A DNA stretch of 64,000 nt, from positions 186,001 through 250,000 of the forward strand of contig QPLR01000003.1 of NCBI GenBank assembly GCA_003665935.1. The letters are read 5' to 3'. Positions 1 through 8,336 of the stretch are shown here, one piece after another (position 1 is the first letter of the stretch; the number at the start of each line of letters is the position of its first letter). Made by a program: the position numbers and the translations under genes. The notes beneath the pieces were generated by a model. It saw only the letters and a list, made by a program, of their open reading frames with translations, did not search any database and was not told where the DNA came from. The DNA comes from Halobellus sp. Atlit-31R (GTDB taxonomy: Archaea; Halobacteriota; Halobacteria; Halobacteriales; Haloferacaceae).

Positions 1-1
1 T

Positions 2-142
2 CTGGTCAACGGCGACCTGATGGGCCTGCTGCTCTTCGTCACGCTGGGCGTCCTCGGCGCGGGGCGGGTCCTCGGCCTCGACGCGATCATCGAGCGTGCC
101 GAGGTCGGCGACGGGCGAGCGGCGAAGTTCCTCCTCGGCTGA
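2..142 (+). CDS. DoxX-family membrane protein, C-terminal fragment
   Basis: The window opens inside this gene, and only the last 46 codons are visible before a TGA stop. The fragment has a hydrophobic stretch (LLLFVTLGVLGAG) followed by GRVLGLDAIIERAE. That matches the last membrane helix and short cytoplasmic tail of haloarchaeal DoxX/TQO-small-subunit-like proteins, where a G-R-x-x-G-L-D motif closes the final helix. The 5' part lies outside, so the family call rests on this tail alone. It converges on the hydrolase gene after about 45 nt. Confidence 0.6.
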   Translation: MVNGDLMGLLLFVTLGVLGAGRVLGLDAIIERAEVGDGRAAKFLLG

Positions 143-187
143 GGAGCGCACCGCGGCAGCCACCAGCCCGTTTTCGATCGCAGTCGA

Positions 188-1012
188 CTACAGCTCGTAG
201 GACTCGCCGTCGACCGCCAGCGGGTCCTCGAACGCCTCCTCGACGGGGTAAAAGTGCGCGGTGTGGACGAGCCGCGTCTCGGTCGCCGACAGGCTGGCCG
301 CCAGGTCGAGCGCGCCTTCTCTCGTCATGTGTTTCGTGCCGAACGTCCGGGGCACGCCGGCGTCGTCGTGGTGCTTCCCACCGAGCGGGTGGTGTTTGCA
401 CAGCGACGCCGGCACGATCGCGTCGGCCAAGAAGAGATCAGGATCCGCGAGGACGTCGCGGGACGCCTCCGGGACTCCGTAGCTCGTGTCGCCCGACAGC
501 GACAGTTTCGCGCCGGTCTCCGGATCCTCGATCGCCAGTCCGTAGCACAGAAGCGGCGGGTGTTCGACGGGGACGAGCGTCACCTCCAGCCCGCAGACCT
601 CGAACGGTTCCAGCGGCGTCTGCGAGTGGACGGTCACGCGATCCAGATAGTCGTACTTGCTGCTCACGGTCTCGGCGACGCTCTCGCCCGTGGCGGGGTC
701 GGTCTCGTCGGCCGCGTACACCGGCAGGTCGTCGAACAGGCGGTAGGCGTTACCGAGGCCGTCGAGGTGATCGAAGTGGATGTGGGTGACGAGACCCGCG
801 TCCGGCAGCGGGACCGACTGGGTCAGAAACTGGTGTCTGAAGTCCGGGCTGAAGTCGACCAGCAGCGACTCGCCGGTGCGCTCGTTCTCGACGTGGACCG
901 AGAAGCGCGTGCGCTCGACGCCGCGGCGACGCGCCGCCGCGCAGGTGTCGCAGTCGCAGTCGACCGTCGGCGTTCCGGTCGTGTCGCCCGTTCCGAGAAG
1001 CGTGACCCGCAT
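188..1012 (-). CDS. MBL-fold metallohydrolase, PhnP-like
   Basis: This 274-residue metallo-beta-lactamase-fold protein has the HxHxDH di-metal motif at residues 77-82 (HIHFDH). A later GDT (SLSGDTSYG) supplies another metal ligand. Near the N-terminus, GTGDTTGTP is followed by Cys19, Cys21 and Cys24. That cluster is the structural zinc site of the PhnP branch, whose characterised members are cyclic phosphodiesterases, so phosphodiester hydrolysis in the cytoplasm is likely. The ATG start fits a TATA-like CAGTATTTC about 30 nt upstream, which implies a leaderless mRNA. No phosphonate genes are nearby, so the substrate is unknown. Confidence 0.85.
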   Translation of the reverse strand: MRVTLLGTGDTTGTPTVDCDCDTCAAARRRGVERTRFSVHVENERTGESLLVDFSPDFRHQFLTQSVPLPDAGLVTHIHFDHLDGLGNAYRLFDDLPVYAADETDPATGESVAETVSSKYDYLDRVTVHSQTPLEPFEVCGLEVTLVPVEHPPLLCYGLAIEDPETGAKLSLSGDTSYGVPEASRDVLADPDLFLADAIVPASLCKHHPLGGKHHDDAGVPRTFGTKHMTREGALDLAASLSATETRLVHTAHFYPVEEAFEDPLAVDGESYEL

Positions 1013-1079
1013 ACTGCGGAGATGGGTGCGGGCGGGTGAAATACTGTCGGCCTCCGCGGGCCGCGCGGTCGCCCGCCGT

Positions 1080-2447
1080 TCAGTGCTCGTGCGCGTGGTC
1101 GTGTGAGTGTCCGTCGCCGCCGCCGGCGACGAGCTGCTCGCCGTCGGACATCATATCCATATTCTTGAGGTTGTCCCGCTCTTCGAAGTCCTCGACGGCC
1201 TCGACGATGTCCTCTTGGGTGAGCGTCGTCCGCTCTTCGGTCAGCGCCTCCAAGACGGCTTCCCGAAGCACCATCCGGAGGTCGGATCCGGTGAGCCCCT
1301 CGGTCCGCTCGGCCACCGCGTCCGGGTCGAATTCGGCGATGTCCATCCGCTTCGTGATGATGCGGAGGATGTCCGCACGCATCTGTCGGTCGGGCTTCGG
1401 GAAGTTGACGATCTCGTCGAAGCGCCGCCACGCCGCCGCGTCGAGCTGGTCGGGGTGGTTCGTCGCCCCGATGAGGATCACCTCGTCGCGGATCAAAGAG
1501 ATGTCGTCGATGCTCTTGAGCAGGGTGTTGACCGCGCGCTTCAGCGCCGCGTGCTCGTCGGAGCGGCGCGTCTTCGCGACGGAGTCGAACTCGTCGATGA
1601 AGAGGATACACGGCGAGAGCCGCTTTGCGACCTCGAAGGTCTTCTCGACGTTCTTGGCCGTCTCGCCGAGATACTGGCTGGTGATCATCGAGAGCTTCAC
1701 CTCGACGAACGGCAGGCCGAGTTCGTGCGCGAGCGCGCGTGAGACGGTCGTCTTCCCCGTTCCGGGCGGACCGACGAAGAGGATCTTTCCGATCTCGCGG
1801 AGTCCGATCTCCGCGAGATACTCGCGGTGTTCGATCGCCTGCATCAGCTTCTGGATCTCGCCCTCCTGGTCGGTGGTCAACACGAGGTCGTCGAGCGTCA
1901 TCTCGATCTCCTCGGGCGCGCGGACGTGCACGAGATCGAGCATCTCCGCGTCCTCCTCCTCGTCGAAGTACTCGTCGAGGAGGCTGTCGATCCAGACGCG
2001 GTCGGCCTGGATCGGCCGCGTCTGTTCGCGCGCCTCTGCGTGGGTGACGTCGACGTCGTCGTGCTCCTCGACGGCGGCCGCGATCGTCGGATTCGTCTCC
2101 AGTCGACCGCGGTCGGCGCGGTCGAGGAACCACTCGGTCGCCATATCGGGTTGCGTCAGAGAGATACGGCCGGAGAACTCCTCGCGCTGGGTGAAGAGCA
2201 GATCGGAGACCGCCTCCCAGGGATGTTCGACGCCGGTCGCCTTGCGCGCGACGCTGTTGGTGACGACGAGCGGCCGCTCGATGCCGACGACGTTCGCTTC
2301 GTCGTCGTCGCCGTCGTCGTCCGACGGTTCCGTCCAGAAAACCCGGCGGTACCGCGGGGGGAGATCGTTCTCGTCGAGATCACGGTCCTCCGTGTAGAGG
2401 TGTGCCGTGAGGAGGAACTCGACCACTTCGAGAGCCCGGTTACTCAT
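1080..2447 (-). CDS. AAA+ ATPase, Cdc48/proteasomal-ATPase-like, with His-rich tail
   Basis: This is a 455-residue protein with one AAA+ module in its second half. Walker A is GPPGTGKT at residues 226-233, Walker B is ILFIDE at 281-286, sensor 1 is GATN at about 327-330, and an Arg-finger pair RR is at 341-342. The first 200 residues are acidic, contain no recognisable motif and probably act as a substrate or adaptor domain. The C-terminus ends in HSHDHAHEH, a histidine-rich tail that could bind Ni, Zn or Co. The fold is that of protein-remodelling ATPases of the Cdc48 group, but the target is unknown. A CTTATGC TATA-like element lies about 27 nt before the ATG. Confidence 0.8.
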   Translation of the reverse strand: MSNRALEVVEFLLTAHLYTEDRDLDENDLPPRYRRVFWTEPSDDDGDDDEANVVGIERPLVVTNSVARKATGVEHPWEAVSDLLFTQREEFSGRISLTQPDMATEWFLDRADRGRLETNPTIAAAVEEHDDVDVTHAEAREQTRPIQADRVWIDSLLDEYFDEEEDAEMLDLVHVRAPEEIEMTLDDLVLTTDQEGEIQKLMQAIEHREYLAEIGLREIGKILFVGPPGTGKTTVSRALAHELGLPFVEVKLSMITSQYLGETAKNVEKTFEVAKRLSPCILFIDEFDSVAKTRRSDEHAALKRAVNTLLKSIDDISLIRDEVILIGATNHPDQLDAAAWRRFDEIVNFPKPDRQMRADILRIITKRMDIAEFDPDAVAERTEGLTGSDLRMVLREAVLEALTEERTTLTQEDIVEAVEDFEERDNLKNMDMMSDGEQLVAGGGDGHSHDHAHEH

Positions 2448-2540
2448 CCCAAATGGGTTGCCGACTCACGCGCATAAGCGCGTCGAAACGTGTTCTCTCG
2501 CGAGGGCTTCGATCGACAGTAGTTGCCGATCGGACGACAC

Positions 2541-2596
2541 GTCGGCTCGTCGGCTCGTCGGCCCGTCGGCCCGCCGGCCCACCGGCCCACCGGCCG
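2541..2596. repeat. Seven imperfect 8-bp tandem repeats between divergent promoters
   Basis: Seven consecutive 8-bp units drift from GTCGGCTC through GTCGGCCC and GCCGGCCC to ACCGGCCC. They fill the space between the divergent AAA ATPase and thiolase promoters. The thiolase TATA box follows 38 nt after the array. The graded change from one end to the other looks like slippage expansion with point mutation. There is no intervening spacer, so it is not a CRISPR array. Confidence 0.85.
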
Positions 2597-2634
2597 AAAC
2601 AACTCCGACTGCGCTCTCTCGCGTTCTCCCCCCA

Positions 2635-2640
2635 TTTATA
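2635..2640 (+). promoter_or_regulatory. TATA box of the thiolase gene
   Basis: A clean TTTATA lies 25 nt before the thiolase ATG. At the usual archaeal spacing this puts transcription start at or within a few bases of the start codon, so the mRNA is predicted to be leaderless. There is no Shine-Dalgarno sequence in between. Confidence 0.75.
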
Positions 2641-2664
2641 CTGAGGGACGTCGCATCGTAGCCT

Positions 2665-3798
2665 ATGCCGACGCCAGTCATCGCCGCCGCGTACCGCACG
2701 CCGTTCGGAAAAGCCGGTGGCGTCTTCGAGTCCGTCCGCAGCGAAGACCTCTCGGTCACGCTCGTCGACCACATCCTCGCCGAAACCGGCGTCGAGAGCG
2801 ACGAAGTCGACGATCTGATGTGGGGCGTCGCTCAGCAGCGCGGCGAACAGGACAACAACGTCGCCCGCGTGATCGCGCTCCTCTCGGAGCTGGGCGAGAA
2901 CGTCCCGGCGACGTCGATCAACCGCTGGTGTGCCTCGTCGATGCAGGCGCTCGTCTCCGCCGCCGACGCCGTCGCCGCCGGGAACCGCGACTGCATCGTC
3001 GCGGGCGGCGTCGAGAGTATGAGCCGCGTTCCGATGGACGGCGACTCCTACCAGCACCTCCACCCCGAACTCTCGGAGGAGTACAACGTCTTCCAGCTCC
3101 AGATGGGGATGACCGCCGAGAAGGTCGCAGAGGAGTACGACGTCTCGCGTGAGGCCCAAGACGAGTACGCCCTGCGCTCGCACCAGCGGGCCGCCGAGGC
3201 GACCGACTCCGGCCGCTTCGACGACGAGATCGTCGCCGTCGAGACTGACGACGGGGCAGTCACCGAAGACGAAGGGATCCGCCCCGACACCTCTCTGGAG
3301 GCGCTGGGGGAGCTCCCGCCAGCGTTCACCGGTGACGGAACGGTCACCGCGGGCAACTCCTCGCAGGTGACAGACGGCGCGGCCGCGGTGCTCGTCACCT
3401 CCGAGTCGTTCGCCGCCGACCACGGACTCGACGTCCTCGCGACGGTCGGCACGAACGCCGTCGCCGGGGTCGATCCGACGGTGATGGGAATCGGGCCCGT
3501 GCCGGCGACGCGCGCGCTACTGGACCGCGCGGGCACCGACATCGACGACTACGGGCTCGTCGAGCTCAACGAGGCGTTCGCCAGCCAGTGCGTCTACGCC
3601 CGCAGAGAGCTGGGCGTCGATCCCGAGCGGTACAACGTCAACGGCGGCGCGATCGCGATCGGGCATCCGCTCGGCGCGTCCGGCGCGCGGCTCCCCGTGA
3701 CGCTCCTCCACGAGATGCGGGAACGCGACGTCGACCGCGGGCTCGCGACGCTCTGTGTCGGATTCGGCCAGGGCGAGGCGGTCGAATTCCTGCGGTAG
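2665..3798 (+). CDS. Thiolase (acetyl-CoA acyltransferase)
   Basis: A complete 377-residue type II thiolase. The nucleophilic Cys89 lies in NRWCASSMQAL. GGVESMSRVP follows. The C-terminal catalytic pair is His334 in GHPLGASGAR and Cys364 in LCVGFGQGEA. It either condenses two acyl-CoA or cleaves 3-ketoacyl-CoA. In haloarchaea the same enzyme type serves fatty-acid beta-oxidation, the start of the mevalonate pathway, and polyhydroxyalkanoate synthesis. No PHA or HMG-CoA gene is adjacent, and the acyl-CoA ligase 2 kb downstream slightly favours fatty-acid degradation. It is transcribed alone and converges on the antiporter gene. Confidence 0.92.
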   Translation: MPTPVIAAAYRTPFGKAGGVFESVRSEDLSVTLVDHILAETGVESDEVDDLMWGVAQQRGEQDNNVARVIALLSELGENVPATSINRWCASSMQALVSAADAVAAGNRDCIVAGGVESMSRVPMDGDSYQHLHPELSEEYNVFQLQMGMTAEKVAEEYDVSREAQDEYALRSHQRAAEATDSGRFDDEIVAVETDDGAVTEDEGIRPDTSLEALGELPPAFTGDGTVTAGNSSQVTDGAAAVLVTSESFAADHGLDVLATVGTNAVAGVDPTVMGIGPVPATRALLDRAGTDIDDYGLVELNEAFASQCVYARRELGVDPERYNVNGGAIAIGHPLGASGARLPVTLLHEMRERDVDRGLATLCVGFGQGEAVEFLR

Positions 3799-3814
3799 CG
3801 ACGTCGAGAGCGCG

Positions 3815-5683
3815 CTACTTGTCTGGGTGGACGTACTCGATGGCCTCGCGAACCTCGTCGCGGCCGCCGATGACCGTGATCCGGTCGCCCGACTGGAGCG
3901 TGAGGTCGGCGTCCGGAACGCGGGTCTCTCCGTCGCGCTGAACGAGGGCGATCAGCGAGTCGTTCGGGAGTTCGGGCCCGACCTCGTGGATCGTGCGACC
4001 GACGATCTCCTCGGAGGTGACTTCGATCTCCTGGACGTCGCCGGAGCGGCCGATCTCGCTCATCCAGTCCATCATCGACGGGCGCTCGATGTAGTTGTCC
4101 ATCGCCTGCGCCGTCGCCAGCGTGGCCGAGATCGTGCGGACGCCGAGCTCTTCGAACGCCTCGGCGTTGTCCGGGTTGTTCACCCGCGCGAGGATCGTCT
4201 CGGGGGCGAACTTCGAGCTGGCGAGTTGAGAGACCAGGAGGTTCACGTCGTCGTTGCCGGTCGCGCCGACGACGATGCGGGCGTTCTCCGCGCCCGCCGA
4301 CCTGAGGACGTCCGTGTCGGTACCGTCGCCGTGGTGGACGGTGAAGCCGGCGTTCCGTGCGGTTTCGACCGTCGCCTGGTCCTGTTCGATGAGCACTACG
4401 TTCTCTCCGCGGCCTTCGAGGCGTTCGGCGAGCGTCCGGCCCACCGTCCCGCCTCCGATGACGAGTACGCGCATTGGTATGATGTCGAGGTATTCGGCTA
4501 TCTGTCGGGCGAATCCGCCCTCGAGAACGACGGTGACGAGGATGACGAGAAACACCGTGCCGACGAGCGTGTCGGCGGCGGCGTCGAGGCCGGCGTTCCG
4601 GAGTTCGATGGCGAAAAGCGTCGCGACGGAGGCGGGGATGATCCCGCGCGGCCCGACGAGACTCATGAACCACTTCTCGCCGGTGCTGAAGCGGTCGCCG
4701 TACGCCGAGAGGAAGACGAGGCCGGGCCGTAACACGAGCGCGACGGCGGCCGCGACGAGGAGCCCCCGGAGCCCGATCGTTCGGAGGATGTCGAACCGCA
4801 GCAGCGCCGCCAGCGCGATGAAGACGAACGAGAGGACCAAGAGCGTGACGTCGCCTTTGAACGCCGAGATCTCGTCTTCGTACGGGATGTCGGCGTTGCC
4901 CATCAGGACGCCGGCGGTCGCGACGGCGGCGATCCCCGCTTCTGTCGCGATCGTGTCGGCGGCTCCGTAAGCGACGAGCGCCCCCGCGAGGACGAGCAAA
5001 CGGGCGTTCTGCGGCGCGTTACCGGGTGAGAGGTCGACGTACCGGAGCCCGTAGAGCAGCACGGCGGCGACGATGCCGCCGATGACGACGCCGACGCCGA
5101 GCCGCTCGGCGAAAAGCGTCAGGAGCGCCATCGGTTCGGTGACGCCGCTGACGATCGCCTCGAAGATGACGACGGCGAGAATGGCCGCGGTCACGTCGTT
5201 GACGATCCCCTCGGTCTCGAGGGCGGCCTCCACGCGGTCGCGAGCGGGCACGACTTCGAGGATCGGCGTGATGACCGTCGGCCCCGTGGCGACGAGCAGC
5301 GCCCCGATCAGGAACGAGAGCGACCACGACGTCGCGAGCAGGTAATGAACCGCGGCGGCGGTCCCGACGAGGGCGATGGCAGCGCCGAGCGTGATGAGCT
5401 TCAGCGTCGCTGCCGGCGCTTCCCGGAGCTTCTGGAGCCGGAGATGAAACGCGCCCTCGAAGACGATGATCGCGACAGAGAGGCCGACGATCGCGCTCAA
5501 CGCGTTGCCGAAGGAATCCGGGCCGACGACGCCGAGCACCTCCGGACCGAGAAGGATCCCCGACGCGATGAGGAAGACGACGCTCGGGATGCGGAAGCGA
5601 TCCGAGAGGATCTGTGAGATCACGCCGATCCCGATGATCGCGGCTACGATGGGGATGAGGTTCGCTCCGCCTGCGGACGCCAC
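3815..5683 (-). CDS. CPA-type Na+/H+ antiporter with C-terminal TrkA-N/TrkA-C domains
   Basis: The N-terminal part of about 400 residues is a run of some twelve hydrophobic helices typical of NhaP/CPA cation:proton antiporters. It is followed near residue 405 by a Rossmann RCK domain starting VLVIGGGTVGR, and then by a TrkA-C domain. The RCK part should bind NAD(H) or nucleotide and gate the transporter. I chose the GTG at 5683 over longer readings because GGAGG (5691-5695) lies 7 nt before it and a TATA box (5721-5730) lies about 40 nt before it. That makes this one of the few leadered, Shine-Dalgarno-led genes in the window. Length from this start is 622 residues. It serves intracellular Na+ and pH homeostasis. 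Confidence 0.9.
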   Translation of the reverse strand: MASAGGANLIPIVAAIIGIGVISQILSDRFRIPSVVFLIASGILLGPEVLGVVGPDSFGNALSAIVGLSVAIIVFEGAFHLRLQKLREAPAATLKLITLGAAIALVGTAAAVHYLLATSWSLSFLIGALLVATGPTVITPILEVVPARDRVEAALETEGIVNDVTAAILAVVIFEAIVSGVTEPMALLTLFAERLGVGVVIGGIVAAVLLYGLRYVDLSPGNAPQNARLLVLAGALVAYGAADTIATEAGIAAVATAGVLMGNADIPYEDEISAFKGDVTLLVLSFVFIALAALLRFDILRTIGLRGLLVAAAVALVLRPGLVFLSAYGDRFSTGEKWFMSLVGPRGIIPASVATLFAIELRNAGLDAAADTLVGTVFLVILVTVVLEGGFARQIAEYLDIIPMRVLVIGGGTVGRTLAERLEGRGENVVLIEQDQATVETARNAGFTVHHGDGTDTDVLRSAGAENARIVVGATGNDDVNLLVSQLASSKFAPETILARVNNPDNAEAFEELGVRTISATLATAQAMDNYIERPSMMDWMSEIGRSGDVQEIEVTSEEIVGRTIHEVGPELPNDSLIALVQRDGETRVPDADLTLQSGDRITVIGGRDEVREAIEYVHPDK

Positions 5684-5720
5684 TATGACACCTCCACGCT
5701 CTCGTTTTGAACGCCCGGCA

Positions 5721-5763
5721 GGTATAAACCCACACATTCCCACCGGTTTTCGACCGGTTTTCG
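5721..5763 (-). promoter_or_regulatory. Antiporter promoter with two tandem 11-bp elements
   Basis: Reading on the minus strand, two perfect head-to-tail copies of CGAAAACCGGT (5742-5763) end about 12 nt before the TATA box GGTTTATACC (5721-5730). The 11-bp period puts both copies on the same face of the helix. The position just upstream of the BRE/TATA is where haloarchaeal activators bind. No other copy was noticed nearby. Confidence 0.5.
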
Positions 5764-5855
5764 CGAGGGGATGCGAATCAGCTACCTATATTTGCTGGAC
5801 GAACGTCCGGTTTTACCACAGCGGGGGCGAGCGACCCGAACGATCCCGAGGCGGT

Positions 5856-7835
5856 TCACTGCGGCGGGGACTCGTTCGCGTCGGGATCGTAAATCATCTG
5901 GATCTGATCGCCGTACCGATCGAGGATGTTTCGCCGCTTCTTCTTCATCGTCGGCGTCAGCAGGTCGTTGTCCTCGGAGAACTCCTCGGGGAGGATCCGG
6001 AACCGTTTGATCCGTTCGTAGGGCTCGAACGACTCGTTGACGGCGTCGACCTCGCGTTGGATCCGCTCGCGCACGCGGTCCTCGCGGGTGATCGCGGTCC
6101 GGTCCGCCGGCAGGTCGATGCCCTCGCCGTCGGCCCACTCGTGGAGCCCCTCGAAGTTGGGGACGACGAGCGCGGAGACGAACTTCCGGCCGTCCCCGAC
6201 GACGATGCACTGTTCGACGATGGGGCTCGCCGCGAAGGCGTCCTCGATCGGACCGGGCGCGACGTTCTTGCCCGTCGAGAGCACGAGCAGCTGTTTGGCC
6301 CGCTCGCGGAACGTGATGTAGCCGTCCGGGCGCAGTTCGACGATGTCGCCCGTGCGGAACCAGCCGTCGGCGAACGCCGCGTCGGTGTCCGAAGGGCGGT
6401 TCCAGTAGCCGTCGCTCACGTTCGGCCCGCGGACGAGCAGCTCGCCGACGTCGCCGCCGGCGGCACCGGGTCGGTCCCCGACGACGGTCTCGTCGACGTC
6501 CACCTCGACGTCGTACAGCGGCGGACCGATCGTGCCGACCTTCGGCGCTTCCGGCGGATTGACCGCGACGACCGGCGCCGTCTCGGTGAGACCGTAGCCC
6601 TCGAAGATCGGCAGGCCCATCGCGTGGTACAGCCGACAGAGCTCCGGCGAGAGGCTGCCGCCGCCGCTGATGAAGAAGTCGACGCGGCCGCCGAGCGCCT
6701 CGCGCACCTGCTCGAAGACGAGTCGGTCCGCGAGCCGGTGTTTCAGCGACAGCACCGAGCCGGGGTCGTCGGTCGCGTGGTACGTCTGTCCCACGTCGAC
6801 GGCCCACTCGAAGATCCGGCGTCTGACCGGCGATTCGGCCGCCTGCGAGCGGATCGCGTCGTACAGTTTCTCGTAGACCCGCGGGACGCTCGTGCCGACG
6901 GTCGGGCGGACCAGCCGGAAGTCCTCGCGGAGCGTGTCAGGACTCTCGGCGTACGCGACGGTCGCGCCCGCCGCGAACATCAGGAAGTGCCCAGCGAGGC
7001 GCTCGAAGACGTGCGCGAGCGGCAGGAACGACAGCGTCGTCGATCCCGCGGCGATCACGCCGTCGGTCTTGTCCGGTCGGGGGCCGAACCGCCGGTAGCA
7101 CTGATTGACGTTCGACCGGAAGTTCCGGTGGGTGAGTTCGACGCCCTTCGGTTTGCCGGTCGTCCCCGAGGTGTAGATGAGCGAGGCCAGGTCCTCGGGG
7201 CGGCGTTCGTCGAGCCACGACTCGTACGCCACCGTGTCGAACGCGTCGGCCCCGCGCTCGTGGATCTCGCCGAGCGTGTAGATGTCGTCGCGGTCGCGGA
7301 CCGCCCCAGCCATCCCGCTGCCGTCCGGAATCTCGTCGAGAATGACGACGAATTCGAGGTCGAGTTCGTCCTCGACGGCGAGGACGTTCGAGAGCAGCTC
7401 CGCGTTCTCGACGACGACGCCGCTGGCACCGGGATCGGAGAGGAGATACTTCGCCTGAGACGTCGACGAGGAGGCGTAGACGGTCGTGACGACGCCGCCG
7501 GCAGCCAGCAGCGCGAAGTCGGTCTGCGCCCACTCCATCCGCGTGTGGGAGTAAATGGCGACGCGGTCACCGGCGGCGACGCCCAGCGACCGGAAGCCGG
7601 CAGCCAGCGTCCGGACGATCCCGTGCATCTCGGCGTACGTCAGGTCCGCGAAGTCGCCGTCGGGCGCGGCGGGGACGACGTCGGCCGCGACGAGCGACCG
7701 ATCGTAGATTCCGCCCTTGTACCGCTGGGCGACGCTGTCGGCGTGTTCCGTCGCGCGTTCGTCGAACAGTCGCCCCAGCGTCGTCTCGCCGAGGACTGCG
7801 TCCTCGAACGCCGCTTCGGCCTCCCGCCACTTCAT
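5856..7835 (-). CDS. Long-chain acyl-CoA synthetase (AMP-forming)
   Basis: A 659-residue ANL-superfamily ligase of the FadD15/long-chain type, the usual length for that branch. The AMP-binding P-loop-like motif YTSGTTGKPKGVELTH spans residues 221-236. Later come EGYGLTETAPV, the ATP/adenylate motif GWFRTGDIVELRPDGY, and the hinge-proximal KNVAPGPIED. It activates long-chain fatty acids to acyl-CoA in two steps through acyl-adenylate. A TATA-like GTTTTAATT lies about 27 nt before the ATG, so the transcript is probably leaderless. Fatty-acid substrate is inferred from family. Haloarchaea use such enzymes for uptake and breakdown, since their own membrane lipids are isoprenoid. Confidence 0.9.
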   Translation of the reverse strand: MKWREAEAAFEDAVLGETTLGRLFDERATEHADSVAQRYKGGIYDRSLVAADVVPAAPDGDFADLTYAEMHGIVRTLAAGFRSLGVAAGDRVAIYSHTRMEWAQTDFALLAAGGVVTTVYASSSTSQAKYLLSDPGASGVVVENAELLSNVLAVEDELDLEFVVILDEIPDGSGMAGAVRDRDDIYTLGEIHERGADAFDTVAYESWLDERRPEDLASLIYTSGTTGKPKGVELTHRNFRSNVNQCYRRFGPRPDKTDGVIAAGSTTLSFLPLAHVFERLAGHFLMFAAGATVAYAESPDTLREDFRLVRPTVGTSVPRVYEKLYDAIRSQAAESPVRRRIFEWAVDVGQTYHATDDPGSVLSLKHRLADRLVFEQVREALGGRVDFFISGGGSLSPELCRLYHAMGLPIFEGYGLTETAPVVAVNPPEAPKVGTIGPPLYDVEVDVDETVVGDRPGAAGGDVGELLVRGPNVSDGYWNRPSDTDAAFADGWFRTGDIVELRPDGYITFRERAKQLLVLSTGKNVAPGPIEDAFAASPIVEQCIVVGDGRKFVSALVVPNFEGLHEWADGEGIDLPADRTAITREDRVRERIQREVDAVNESFEPYERIKRFRILPEEFSEDNDLLTPTMKKKRRNILDRYGDQIQMIYDPDANESPPQ

Positions 7836-7936
7836 AGCCGTACGACGCGCCGACCCGAATTAAAACTACAGCCGTTCCGGAGCCCCTCCGTTGTCGAGCG
7901 TTGAACTCCCGTAGGGCAGTCGCGCGTTTATCTCTC

Positions 7937-7964
7937 CCCGCCGCGGAGTTCCCGCCGCGGAGTT
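7937..7964. repeat. 14-bp tandem duplication between acyl-CoA ligase and azlD
   Basis: CCCGCCGCGGAGTT occurs twice in perfect tandem in the 165-nt gap between two minus-strand genes. A partial third copy (CCCGTCGG) follows. It looks like a local slippage duplication. I see no coding or promoter role. Confidence 0.8.
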
Positions 7965-8000
7965 CCCGTCGGTCGCGGCCGCCGGTCCGTCGGCGCTCCC

Positions 8001-8336
8001 TCAGAGCCCGAACCGAAACAGCCACAGCGCCGCCATCCCGGCCAGGATCGTCGCGAACACGTCGTCGACGTACCACGCGACCCCGCCGGCGACGATCCCG
8101 GCGACGAGCCGCTCGTTGCCGATCACGGCGACCGAACCGGCCGGGGCGACGAACGCCGGCACGGCGAGGGCGGCGAACACGGCCGGCGGGACGAACCGGA
8201 GCGCGCTCGTCACCCGGTCGGGGACGTCGTCGACGCGGCCGAACAGGTAGATGAACGACGCGCGGATTCCGAACGTGGCGAGCCCGAGCGCGACGACGAC
8301 ACCCCAGATCGAGACTGGCCCGTAGTCGGTCGGCAT
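8001..8336 (-). CDS. azlD: AzlD-family branched-chain amino acid exporter subunit
   Basis: A 111-residue, four-helix hydrophobic protein with the AzlD pattern near its start (GLATFGIRASFIYLFGR) and the usual family length. It follows azlC with a one-base TGATG overlap, so the two are translationally coupled. AzlC and AzlD together export branched-chain amino acids or their analogues; AzlD is the small subunit. The substrate here is inferred from family only. Confidence 0.85.
   Translation of the reverse strand: MPTDYGPVSIWGVVVALGLATFGIRASFIYLFGRVDDVPDRVTSALRFVPPAVFAALAVPAFVAPAGSVAVIGNERLVAGIVAGGVAWYVDDVFATILAGMAALWLFRFGL

Noticed and set aside
5466-7904. 812-codon plus-strand open frame opposite the acyl-CoA ligase and antiporter
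   Set aside because: Antisense shadow with no recognisable motif. The minus-strand genes are complete and typical.
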